Shown piece after piece: positions 1-10,241 of a stretch of DNA of 64,000 nucleotides. A program made the translations under genes and the position numbers. Every line of letters begins with the position of its first letter. Positions within the stretch are counted from its first letter, which is position 1. The notes under the pieces were generated by a model. The model was not told the origin of the DNA. It saw nothing but the letters and a program-made list of their open reading frames with translations, and did no database searches. Source of the DNA: Azolla caroliniana (lineage: Eukaryota; Polypodiophyta). The stretch lies in contig JBHGNT010000021.1 in NCBI GenBank assembly GCA_043228905.1, forward strand, positions 2,914,001-2,978,000. The letters run 5' to 3'.

Positions 1-1061
1 AGTAAGCCATGGCTATGATCACGTGAGAGGAAGAAGCGAAATTCGTGAGATAGAGTGAAGGAAAAACACTATACATTATATAGTGAACCATTTTTCCTTG
101 GAAAAAGAATGTGATGACTAATTCAACCTTCACAAAAGACATGAATGGGATTTGATCAACTAACTGTGTTGATGATTATGAGAATTGAAAAAGCACCAAT
201 TCATTACCTCATTTGTCCCTTTTTGTCTTGTTTTTACCTTTATATTGGAGGCTAGCTATATACAATGTGTGAAGTGTTATTTGCACTCAAAGTTGAAAGA
301 TTTGTATATACATGTGTCCAAAGAAGAATATCGCAGTCCAATTGACCCAAAAGTTGTGGGATGTGGACAATTGCAACGACAACTCAAAGTTAAGTAAAAA
401 GACAGAAAAGGGGAGAGTTTCATGTGATTTACCAATTCCATTTTTGCCTCGTCAAGGTTGCGTCAAATGTATGGACAAAGAAGAACAGAGCGAAAAGCAA
501 TATTGATCAGTTTTTTTTATGTTTTCCCATGTGTAAAAGAGCCCACTTTCCCTTTACATTCCCTATGGTTTGAATCAACCTCATTCAGAGGCAATCCCCA
601 TTTGCCAAAAAGAGCTCACTTTCCCTTACAAATCCTTGCAATGTGAAAGAATACGATGTTTTGCACAAGGAAAAACCTCAACATGCCTAGCTAAGAATAC
701 CATGTTTTCTTTCATCGATCCTTATATATCATGAGGAGAATTCATCTTCTCATTGATACTTTGGAGAATGGAGATGGTACTGATCAAGATTAGACAAGAG
801 CCAAATGGATGTGTATACATGCATACATGCATACCCACACATCTCGCTAGAATATTCGGACATCTTCATGTGCGAGAGAAAGCCCCAGTTCGCTCGTATT
901 TTGCCGACACGCATTATGGAGCTTTTTTTTGTGTGTGGGGGCGATGAGGAACCACATCGTAGGTAGTAAGGTTAAGTAGGGTATCGGGTTTTTCCCACAC
1001 GCATGCGGGACAGAAAGGGCTCTTGCAAGTACGAGAGTGTGCCGGAGCAATGGGCATCTCT

Positions 1062-1167
1062 GGCTTTCTTTCTTTTCCGACACAAGCCATGCATTTCCTC
1101 TTCCTCTCCGATGATGCCCCCTCCTTACAGGTCGGAGAGGAGAGAGAGTCGGAAAAGAAAGAAAGCC
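1062..1167. repeat. Inverted repeat able to fold into a hairpin
   Basis: The 20 bases at 1062-1081 are the exact reverse complement of 1148-1167. Inside them a second pair of arms, 1103-1111 and 1132-1140, is also exactly complementary over 9 bases. The loop is about 20 bases. The two stems are separated by an asymmetric internal loop of 21 versus 7 bases. It lies about 0.9 kb upstream of the receptor kinase start. Confidence 0.7.
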
Positions 1168-1685
1168 GGAAAAGGGGGTTTCTACGGATGTAGTGTATTC
1201 GAAGAAATAGGAAGCGTGGGTCCGCGATAGATGTCTATGAGTGTGAGTGTGATTGTGTGTGAGTGTGGAGCCAAAGAAACACATGAATCCATCTATGTTG
1301 GTGTTGCTTGCACTCCTACCAATTATTATGACTACTACTACTACTACTAACTTTAGCTGCCACTAGCTAGCTATAACTATAGCACCTGCCACTACTAAAA
1401 AAGCAAAAAACCTAAGCCCTGTTTTTAGTTGTATGTATTTGTATACCCCCCCTTTCCTCTGCTTCTAAGAAGCAAACCATGGTGACTTACTTGCTAGCTC
1501 CACATTTTCTTCTCTCTTCTGTAAACATTTAACAACCCTCCCTTGTTGAAGAAGAGATGATGAATGTGGCATCCATGTGTATGGGCTTCCATTGAATCGG
1601 ATAAGGTGTGTGATCCACGTTGTTGCAATCTTCCTTTGAAATCTCACATGAACAACTCGTAATCACTCTTATCATGTTCTTTTTA

Positions 1686-1700
1686 TGCATGCATGCATGC

Positions 1701-1733
<33 letters not shown>

Positions 1734-1743
1734 TGTATGTATA
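1686..1743. repeat. TGCA/ATGT microsatellite
   Basis: Alternating TGCA then ATGT units run uninterrupted for about 58 bases, roughly 300 bases upstream of the receptor kinase start codon. The same motif recurs in a larger cluster at 20.35-20.6 kb. Confidence 0.9.
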
Positions 1744-2038
1744 ATGCAATCCTCCTTTGAAATCTCAGGTGAAGAAATCATGATCTCGCTTATGCATAAG
1801 CATTTCTTTTCTCCGTTGAAATTTTGATGAAAAACATGGGATCTTCTTGTAAAAGCATTTCCTTTGAAATCTTGTGAAGATAGCTTTCTGTTTATCTTGC
1901 TCATAATCTTCTTCTTTTTGGTTTAGGGCTCAAATTCTAGCTCCCCCAAGAAAACATAAAACAAATTGGATCTTGTTTGGGAGGAAATGGAGAAACTGAA
2001 ACACTAGGAAAAGAAGAGAGACTTGTTTTGGCATCAGC

Positions 2039-4394
2039 ATGAAACACAAGGCTTGGTTTCACACCCCAAGGCAATGCCTTCTTATGATGGTGATGTTTAC
2101 AACATCATCAATCATGCTCTCAGCTACATTTGTCTGCGCGACCAACAATTCGGCATCATTGCCACTGTCCTGGTCCTCATCAGACCACTCAGCTTTGCTT
2201 GAATTCAAGGCCTCTTTGGATGCAAGTTTGAACCTAATGACTTGGTCAGGAGATGATCATTGCTCTGGCCTTTGGTATGGTGTCCGTTGCGATGCTAATG
2301 GCCGTGTCAACCGACTCGTACTCCAAGGCCTACAACTCTCCGGGGGTCCTATTGAACCCTTGGCTCGCCTGGATGGTCTCCGAATCCTTAGCCTTGACAA
2401 CAACCTCCTCAATGGCTCTCTCCCTACAAATTTCTCTAATTGGCGGTATATGAGATCGCTCTATCTCTCTCGCAATGAGTTCTCTGGACCAATCCCAGAC
2501 TCAATTTCGACACTGTCTCGGCTCTGGCGATTGGATCTATCCCATAACATTCTCTCTGGACAGGTCCCAGCCTCACTCACACAGCTCTCGAAGCTCCTCA
2601 CACTCAAGCTAGACAATAACAAGCTAACCGGGCCACTTCCGAACCTCAAAAACTTTGTGAATCTTAAAGATTTCAATGTTTCTTTCAACCAACTTGATGG
2701 GCCTATACCTGGTTCTTTGTCAAACTTCTCAATATCATCGTTTCAAGGGAATGAAGGATTATGTGGTGTGCCACTCTTGGTTTGTGATACTAGCCAACAA
2801 CCCACAAACCCTCATGGTGATGGTGGACAAGATAACCCTATGGTAGTATCATCAAGCCCAAGTTCGAAACCTGCATCAACTGTTTCGGTCGTAAAGAGCG
2901 AAAAGAGGCCATTTAAACTTGGAAGTGGTGCCCTCGTAGCCATAGTTGTAGGTGATGTGGCTGTGGTAGTACTAATCACTTCTTGTTTCATCCTCTACTA
3001 TTGGAAAAAGTATAACCACGTTCAAGAGGTCCATTATTCGGAAAATGCTGACCGCAGTCATAATGATAATAATCAGGAGAAGAGGAAAGAAATTAAGAAG
3101 GAGAGGCGGAAAGACATTAAGGAGAAGAAGAAAATGTCTGACCCAGAAAAGCTTGCTTTTAACTATCCTAGCATGCAAGTGGAGGGTGAGAAGGGTAAGC
3201 TTGTTTTTATGGATGGAAGAAAGCAATTTGAATTAGAAGACCTCTTGAGGGCATCAGCCGAAATGTTGGGTAAAGGTTTATTCGGCACTTCTTATAAGGC
3301 CACGCTAGAGGATGGATCGGTTGTTGCGGTTAAGAGATTGAAAGACCCAACAACAGGGGGTCGCAAAGATTTTGAGCAACACATGGATGTTATTGGGAGA
3401 CTCAAGCACCCAAACCTTGTTGCATTACGAGCTTACTACTATGCTCGAGATGAGAAGCTTCTTGTGTACGATTACTTGCCATCGGGAAATCTCTATTCTT
3501 TACTTCACGGTGTGTATCATTTTGCTACCCGAAAACTTCCTCATTCTCATAAATTCTGTCATCATCGATGTTCTCAAATCACATTTAGTAGCAATCATAT
3601 TGTTCGAAAAATAAAAGCATTGTATGATAATGTTCATGTCTCATGTCGTTCTCTCACCACATTTTTAGTGACCTTACCAAAAACTAAATGCATGAATAGT
3701 GCAGTGACCTAACTTCTTGTTGGGTTCAGGTAACCGAGGCCCTGGGAGAACTCCGCTCGACTGGACAACTCGCATCAAGATTGCGGTAGGAGTAGCACGG
3801 GGCTTAGCATTTATTCATCATCAATGCAAAACTCAAAAATTGATTCATGGCAACATCAAATCAACCAATGTTCTCTTGGATAAAGACGGGAACGCATGTA
3901 TATCTGACTTTGGCCTCATCCTCATGACACATTCTTCAGCTGTATTAACCAAGTGGTTGATTGGATATAGAGCACCCGAACTAAACGAGACCAAGAAAGT
4001 GTCACAAAAAGGAGATGTGTATAGTTACGGAGTTCTCTTGCTTGAGATATTAACCGGGAAACCTGCAATGCGTTCATTGTACTCCCACGATGACGGAGTA
4101 GATCTGCCGAAATGGGTGCAATCGGTAGTCCAAGAAGAATGGACAGCAGAAGTGTTTGATCTTGAGCTTCTTAGGTATAAAAACGTTGAAGAGGAGATGG
4201 TGGGTATGCTCCAAATAGCTATGCAATGTGTGTCATCTCTACCGAAGCAACGACCGCGAATGAGCCAAGTTGTAAAGATGGTTGAAGACATCATCGGAGG
4301 TTCACAGCTACAATCTCCTTTCAGAAGATATGATTCTTTCGATTCGATTTCCATGTCACCTTCTATATCCGAAGACACTGGAACAAGTCACTGA
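2039..4394 (+). CDS. LRR receptor-like kinase, subfamily III type, probably catalytically weak
   Basis: Predicted plasma-membrane receptor-like kinase of 711 aa from two exons, 2039-3509 and 3730-4394. The intron begins GTGTGT and ends TTCAG, and joins ...SLLHG to NRGPGRTPLDW in frame. Visible parts in order: hydrophobic signal peptide (about residues 5-35), LRR N-terminal cap with the CSGLWYGVRC motif, about five leucine-rich repeats, a Ser/Pro-rich linker, one transmembrane segment (about 297-320), a very Lys/Glu-rich juxtamembrane stretch, then the kinase domain. The glycine loop GKGLFGTSYKA and the VAVK lysine are intact and DFG is present at 550-552, but the catalytic loop reads HGN (530-532) instead of HRD, so the catalytic Asp is Asn. 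That is typical of the family that contains Arabidopsis At1g68400 and pollen receptor kinases, many of which are considered pseudokinases. The ligand and the partner are unknown. Confidence 0.9.
3510..3729 (+). other. Single intron of the receptor kinase gene
   Basis: The 220-base intron interrupts a Gly codon after the first base. Its donor is CG|GTGTGT and its acceptor TTCAG|GT. Reading frame 1 continues open into the intron for about 200 bases and then stops, so an unspliced message would give a receptor truncated inside the kinase domain just after the hinge. Confidence 0.9.
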
Positions 4395-7300
4395 TGAGTG
4401 ATCACATGGAGTGAACCTTGTACCAATTAAGTTGATGGGCCTACTTTGGGGGTGATATTGGGTTGGGTGTGGAGAGATCCAAACTTCTGGCCTCGTATTC
4501 TAATTTCCTTCTTAATTACTTTTGTTTATGATTAATTTTGTGATTAAGAAGATAGTAACTGGGGTGTCATGATGCATTACATATGAGGTTAAAAATTATA
4601 TGCAAAATGTGGACTTTGACCCCAAGGTTTAGATTTAATATAACATCTCAAACTAAAGTTGCTTGACTTTTGATGTACAATTGTGGTGCTGGCAGTAATT
4701 TGTCATGGAAGAGGATGTAGCTACATATTAATCTTTGAAGGCTTGTTTTAGACTTTCAATATGTAAAATGGAGCCGATAGGGCTTGTTGGCCTTTATAAA
4801 CGTTAAAAATGTTTGATAAGGAGTTTGTTGAAGTATGTATAAGATGGATCAGTTCAAGGTTTAAATGATTGCCATGATGTATTAAATATGGGAGTTTCTT
4901 TAGTATTGTAGTAAAATGCCTAGTATCTCAATTTTTAGTCACTCATCTATTAATGAAGCACTAAAGCTCCCAAGCTGAAATCAGAAAACTATATTTCAAT
5001 TTCTCTTTAATAAATTGATTAAGTCAATGATTATGTGAAAGCATTCTTAAAGTTCAAGATGACAAGGAAACAACCGGATGTCATTTCTTCAAACAATGGC
5101 TTCACCACCAGACCCATAATTTCAAGCCTAAAACTTTTAGTCTTAATTCGTCAACCTTGAATTGGAAGTTTGCCCAAATTTACTGAATCAAAGACATGTT
5201 TAATCCATTCTTTCATGTGAATTTACTCAACCAGAAATGTTTTCCTGGGATATCATTGCAGATTCCATGGACTATCTCCATCACACATGTGCGTAGTACA
5301 TGTTGGCTAGAATTGTATATGGTTTGCAGAAATTAGAACTAAAGTGGGATCGAGGCAACTATTAAAATGTGATTCATCATGATAATCAAGCATTCATGCT
5401 TAAACAATGTTATCAATTATTGCAACATATAGAATATAAAGCGGCAAGGATGGGAATGGAAGTAATACCTTTTAAATGAGGAGATGAATTAATAAAGACA
5501 TGAATCGCATTACATGTTGAGGAAAGCTCTGCATGACCGAGATGTCAGAGGCTGGAACTTAATTAATTATAATGCGCACACAAAAAGTATTGTAAATTAA
5601 AAGCAACAAATGCAAACAATACAAAAGGAATGCACTAGTGCAAACATTATATTTGCTCTTCTTAGAATCTTTATTTCTTAATCAAATGTTATCTTTAAAA
5701 ATTTCTTAATCGAATGTATCTTGAAAAAGTGGAGCATAGCTGAGTAAAAAATTTCACTCTTTATATATTTATTAGGTGCAAGAATGTTTTTTTGAATTTC
5801 TTTTGTTTTAGTGTTATGACATTTAAGCATCAATTTTCACATGAATTTCTTGAATTCCAAATTCTTATTTCTTGAAAAGGATCATTCAATGTGTCTTGAG
5901 ACAATTGAATTGAAAAAGTTAGTTGTGTTAGTTTGGGAAAGGTGCAATGGGTTTTTCCAATAAGGAATGTTCATCCCAAAGGTTCCACCATTCCTCAACA
6001 ATGCTTCTACAAATAATATGTGAACCAACTTTGGAGTAAACAAAATGTTAGACAATGCGGTTTAATCTTCTCATGGGACAAAGACAAGTCCAAGCTAAGG
6101 AAAGGGAACATTTCTCATCATCTGTTTGCGACCATTTACTTACTACTTCCAAATGTTTCCGAATGAAACCATGTACTTGTCATGTCTTAACTGATTTTAG
6201 CGGGACGAGGTCATGCCACTCTAAGTTAGCATAAGGAGCCACATCTTCCTTCTATTACGCCAAATTTTTACTAGATACATTTGATAGATCCTTTTCTTGT
6301 CTCAAGTACATCTCAAGTGTGTGAAGGTCAAGAACGTACACAAGGGTATCAAGAGTGTGTCTATTGGAGCGAATGAGAGCACATATCCCAATACAACGTT
6401 TCACATTGCTTTTTCATTATTTACGTAGCTACCAAGAATGTTCACTTCCATGTGCGATCAGCTATTGTAGCTTTCTCGAATATCTCTTTGTGTTCCGTTC
6501 ATCGAATTGCGTAAAACTAAAAAAAACTAAAAGATAAAAAAAAATGTAGTATTTGAGATCCTTGGCCATCGGTGTGATATTATCACTTCTATTCCTCCTC
6601 ACTTCACTCGTATCTAATGATTTAGGTACGTCAATGAGCATGATAAATGAAGTTCTTCCCTAAGGGGGTTCCATGCGTGAAAATGTTCTTGGAATTGGGG
6701 GCATCCTAGAGTTTATCGTTTGTCAAAGTGTGTGAGTACATGTTGAGTTGAGGCTCTTTGTAGAGAAAAGAAGTGAGATATCACAAAACACCTCATCAAA
6801 TATCAATGATTTCATATAATGTTTGGCGCGCACAAACTCTTTCAAATACTTTTGTTAACATTGAGATATATTTTTATTTAGCGAGCTTCGTCAAGTGAGT
6901 TTTTTTCGACAAAATAAACAATATTTGAGCATTTTTTTAATGGATTTTTTGGTTGAATAAGAAGCTATGTTTGAAAATGACCTTGATGCTCATAGATTCT
7001 GAAGGAGGTGAGAGGGGTGGGGACACAATCATAGCTGATGCATTCTTTGCTGCATTTGTTTTATTGTAGATTTTTTAATACAAGAAAAGAGTACAGAAGT
7101 TACCATTGTACCCTACACTAGAGGTTTTAAATGTACCCTACACTAGAGGTTTTAAATGCAACCCAAGAGGCCTTAGTTTTGAAAGGGTAAAAAGTTAAAA
7201 ACCTTTGGCCTTGTTTAAGGGTAAAAGGACGACACACTTTCACATTTATACCCCGGTGAGCATTCGCACAAAGCCTAAATGTTCTGCTGTTGTGAACAAC

Positions 7301-8318
7301 GCGAGATGATGTGGATAACTCATTCACCTGAAAAAGGTTTCTCCGTGGTACTTTGCTTCATCCTTTGGCGGCGAGGAGGCAATAAAAGTTGTTGGTTGTA
7401 CTAATTTGTCCCACCATTTTGCGAGAATGGGCAAGTTACTTGTGGTCATTTATGTTGAAAAGAGAATTTGTTAGAAAAATGTTTGTGTGACTTGGTTGTT
7501 TGATGATAAGTATGTGACTACCAACCATTGCTAGTGGTAGTACCCCTGATCAGATTCTAGCTGTTGCACTACTGATGATCAAAAGAGATAGGATTTGTGT
7601 GTTGGCCAAGCTATGGCCATGATCTCACTCCAATGCACTACATCCACTAAAGTAAAGAAGTGTACCTACTCTAGTCTTATTGTTATGTCATCATAATTGT
7701 TTTCCATGTGTATGCAATGCCACAATTTATGAAGGGATGTACAATTTTGGCCTTAATCAAGTGTTTTGTGTATACAGGAAAAGGCATTGTAAATGTAGCA
7801 TGGAATTCTAACTAGAGGGGACTTCCACCATTCTCACTGAATCTAACATAAGAATGTACTCACCGCTATGGGTTTTTTTCACACATATGTACATGATCTT
7901 GTGCTTTAGACCTCTTTCATTCTTCTACTCGCTTTTTTTTTTCAGTAATGAATCACATTACCGGTGGGGAAAACCTCCACATGAGGTGAGAACCCCACAA
8001 AAGAATGCTAATAAATATAATTTTGTGCTTAAAAGCACTCAAAAAGACATGCCTATCATCATTTTTCATTCTCCATTTTGGTATGACCATAAAATTCTTC
8101 TGGCAAGCATATGTAATCCATCTCAAGCCATATCCATTCCAACATCTCAGAAAGATACAGAGTTTATATATTCATAACCCATCCCATGTGTAACCAAACA
8201 GCAAGGAACACTTCACAGCAATCCAATAAAATATTATAACAAACACGATTATATCACAAAGAAATTCTTTTATACGTCACCAAGGGCTCAAATTTTTACT
8301 TGGATGTTTATAAACCCA
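4395..8318. other. Spacer between the receptor kinase and the PPR gene
   Basis: The two genes converge here. I see no coding exon. The sequence is AT-rich with short chance ORFs. A 25-base unit is duplicated head to tail near 7107-7157 (each copy starts GTACCCTACACTAG). Nothing else is recognisable. Confidence 0.5.
7106..7158. repeat. Short tandem duplication, 25-base unit
   Basis: Two adjacent copies of a unit starting GTACCCTACACTAGAGG and ending in TTTTAAAT. They sit in spacer between the receptor kinase and the PPR gene and have no evident function. Confidence 0.75.
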
Positions 8319-10241
8319 TCACATGCCCTTTAACTCTTCATGCATACCAGAAGATGCATATATATTTCCCATGCAAACATAGGCTGAAACACACTCTTTA
8401 TCCAACTGTAATAACTGCTCAAATGCCCACCTCGCAAGATCTACATTCATACAGTTGCAACAACAGGCCCCGAGAAGAGTTAGCAACAATGGAAGCCAAT
8501 GAGAAGGTGACACATTTTCAATCACATCTAATGCCTTGTCAAAATGTCCGACCCGGACTAAAAAATCGACCATACATGTGTAGTGGTCTAAGGTTGGAGT
8601 CACAGCATAACTAGAATCCATGGCATCGAAGACCATTAGCCCTTCCTCTAATAGACCAGCATGATTGCATGCAGTAAGCAACACTAGAAAAGTAACCACA
8701 TCTGGTATCACAACTTCTATCATCATTTTATTGAATTTTTCTATAACCTTTTCAGCCTCGCCCATCTGGGCATATCCATCCATTAATGCACTCCAAGATA
8801 CAACATCCCGGCATGGGAGTTCATTGAAAACTTCTTGTGCTTTTCCGAGCATACCACATTTCGCATACATATCCACTAATGTATTTCCAAGAACCATATC
8901 TTTCTTCCACAACTGTTGGTTCTTAACCTTGACGTGTACCTCTTCTCCCATTGCAACAGACCCTATGCTACCACAAGCTTTCAGCATGCAAATAAAGGTT
9001 ATCACATCTGGTGAAAGTCCCTCATATTGCATTAGTCTGAAGCATTTTAGGGCTTCCTCATTGTGCCCATGTTGGGTATACCCACTAACCATTGCATTCC
9101 AAGATACCACATTCCTTATTGGAAGATCTTCAAATACTTCTTTTGCTTTTTCTAACATGCCCATCTTGGCATACATGTCCACTATTGTTGTCCCTAACAA
9201 TATGTCTTTCTCTAGTAGACCATTGTTTCTTACTTCAATGTGAATCTCTTCTCCCATACCGATAAGACCCATGTTACCACAAGCTTTCAAAATACAAATA
9301 AATGTGACTGCATCTGGAAAAATATCATCCTCCTCTTGCATCAACTTGAAACATTTAAGGACTTCATCATTGAGACCATGCCGAACATACCCCATGATCA
9401 ACGCATTCCAAGTTACAACATCTCGTTTTGGAATCTCATCAAACATTTCTCGGGCTTTTCCCATCTCTTCACATTTGGCATACATATCAACCAACGTGTT
9501 GTCGAGCATGATGTTTTTTGCATGCCTTATAATCAAGGCATGTATTTTTTCTCCCATCTCAAGAGACTCTATACTAGTACAAGATTTCAAAATGCACAGA
9601 AAGGTAACCACATCAGGGAGGACATCCTCATGTTGCATTTTCCAAAAGCATTTCAAAGCTTCATCATGCATCTGATGATGGCCATAACCAGAAATAAGAG
9701 AGCTCCAAGTTACAACATCTCGTTCTGGAAGCTCTTCAAATACATCTTGTGCTTCTCTTAGCATACCACATTTCGCATACATATGAACCAACACATTCCC
9801 GAGCGCCAAATTATTACACAACAATGTTTGCATAATGATTATAGCATGGATCTCTTGACCATTCTTGATAAATCCAATGTTGCTACAACATTTCAAGATG
9901 CAAATATAAGTGACTACGTTCGGAGATTGACCCCTGCTTTGCATTTGTTTGAAGCAAGAGAGAGCTTGGTGATGGAGGCCATGTTGGTAATATATAGACA
10001 TGATAGAATTCCATGATACAACATTTGGGCATGGAAGGTTTTCAAAGAAAGCTATGGCATCTAAAAGAGCACCACATTTAGCATACATACTAATCAATGC
10101 ATTACAAAGGCATATATCCTTATGTAAAACCTCTCTTTGCACAACATGGGCATGTATAGATTTGGCTATGGAGATCTCCTTATGCTCCCCACATGACTTC
10201 ATCATCTCCAGGAAAGCTCTGCGATCTTTGGGCAAGTTCAT
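8319..10241 (-). CDS. PLS-type pentatricopeptide repeat protein with a shortened E domain
   Basis: Intronless 640-aa protein built almost wholly from PPR motifs of P, L and S type. Diagnostic phrases recur about every 100 residues: LVDMYAKCGMLGKAQEVF, DVVSWNALxxGY and PDVVTFxCILKAC. PPR proteins of this class bind organellar RNA one base per repeat and commonly direct C-to-U editing. The C-terminus enters an E-type region (DHYTCMVDFLVRVGHFDKAL, then LGACC and NIYASSGMHEEL) but stops at once after it, with no E+ or DYW domain, so any editing role would need a DYW partner in trans. The start chosen is the first ATG; an in-frame stop lies about 16 codons upstream. No obvious organelle presequence precedes the first repeat (MNLPKDRRAFLEMMKSCGEH), which is odd for a PPR protein. 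An upstream exon or a non-AUG start would explain it. Which RNA it binds cannot be read from here. Confidence 0.9.
   Translation of the reverse strand: MNLPKDRRAFLEMMKSCGEHKEISIAKSIHAHVVQREVLHKDICLCNALISMYAKCGALLDAIAFFENLPCPNVVSWNSIMSIYYQHGLHHQALSCFKQMQSRGQSPNVVTYICILKCCSNIGFIKNGQEIHAIIIMQTLLCNNLALGNVLVHMYAKCGMLREAQDVFEELPERDVVTWSSLISGYGHHQMHDEALKCFWKMQHEDVLPDVVTFLCILKSCTSIESLEMGEKIHALIIRHAKNIMLDNTLVDMYAKCEEMGKAREMFDEIPKRDVVTWNALIMGYVRHGLNDEVLKCFKLMQEEDDIFPDAVTFICILKACGNMGLIGMGEEIHIEVRNNGLLEKDILLGTTIVDMYAKMGMLEKAKEVFEDLPIRNVVSWNAMVSGYTQHGHNEEALKCFRLMQYEGLSPDVITFICMLKACGSIGSVAMGEEVHVKVKNQQLWKKDMVLGNTLVDMYAKCGMLGKAQEVFNELPCRDVVSWSALMDGYAQMGEAEKVIEKFNKMMIEVVIPDVVTFLVLLTACNHAGLLEEGLMVFDAMDSSYAVTPTLDHYTCMVDFLVRVGHFDKALDVIENVSPSHWLPLLLTLLGACCCNCMNVDLARWAFEQLLQLDKECVSAYVCMGNIYASSGMHEELKGM

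Larger units (their letters stand above)
1..2038. other. Spacer upstream of the LRR receptor kinase gene
   Basis: No ORF here resembles a known protein and I see no exon with credible splice sites. The stretch holds a strong inverted repeat (1062-1167), TG/GTGA-rich sequence near 1235-1265, a TAC/CTA triplet run near 1330-1350 and an ATGT microsatellite at 1686-1743. The last few hundred bases before 2039 must contain the promoter and 5' leader of the kinase gene, but I could not pick a convincing TATA box. Confidence 0.5.

Noticed and set aside
847-1284. 145-aa minus-strand ORF
   Set aside because: His/Thr-rich from a GTGTGA repeat, overlaps the inverted repeat, no domain or splice context; a chance ORF.
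8665-9761. Plus-strand ORFs of 134-192 aa
   Set aside because: Antisense shadows of the PPR gene; repeats in them mirror the PPR repeat period.
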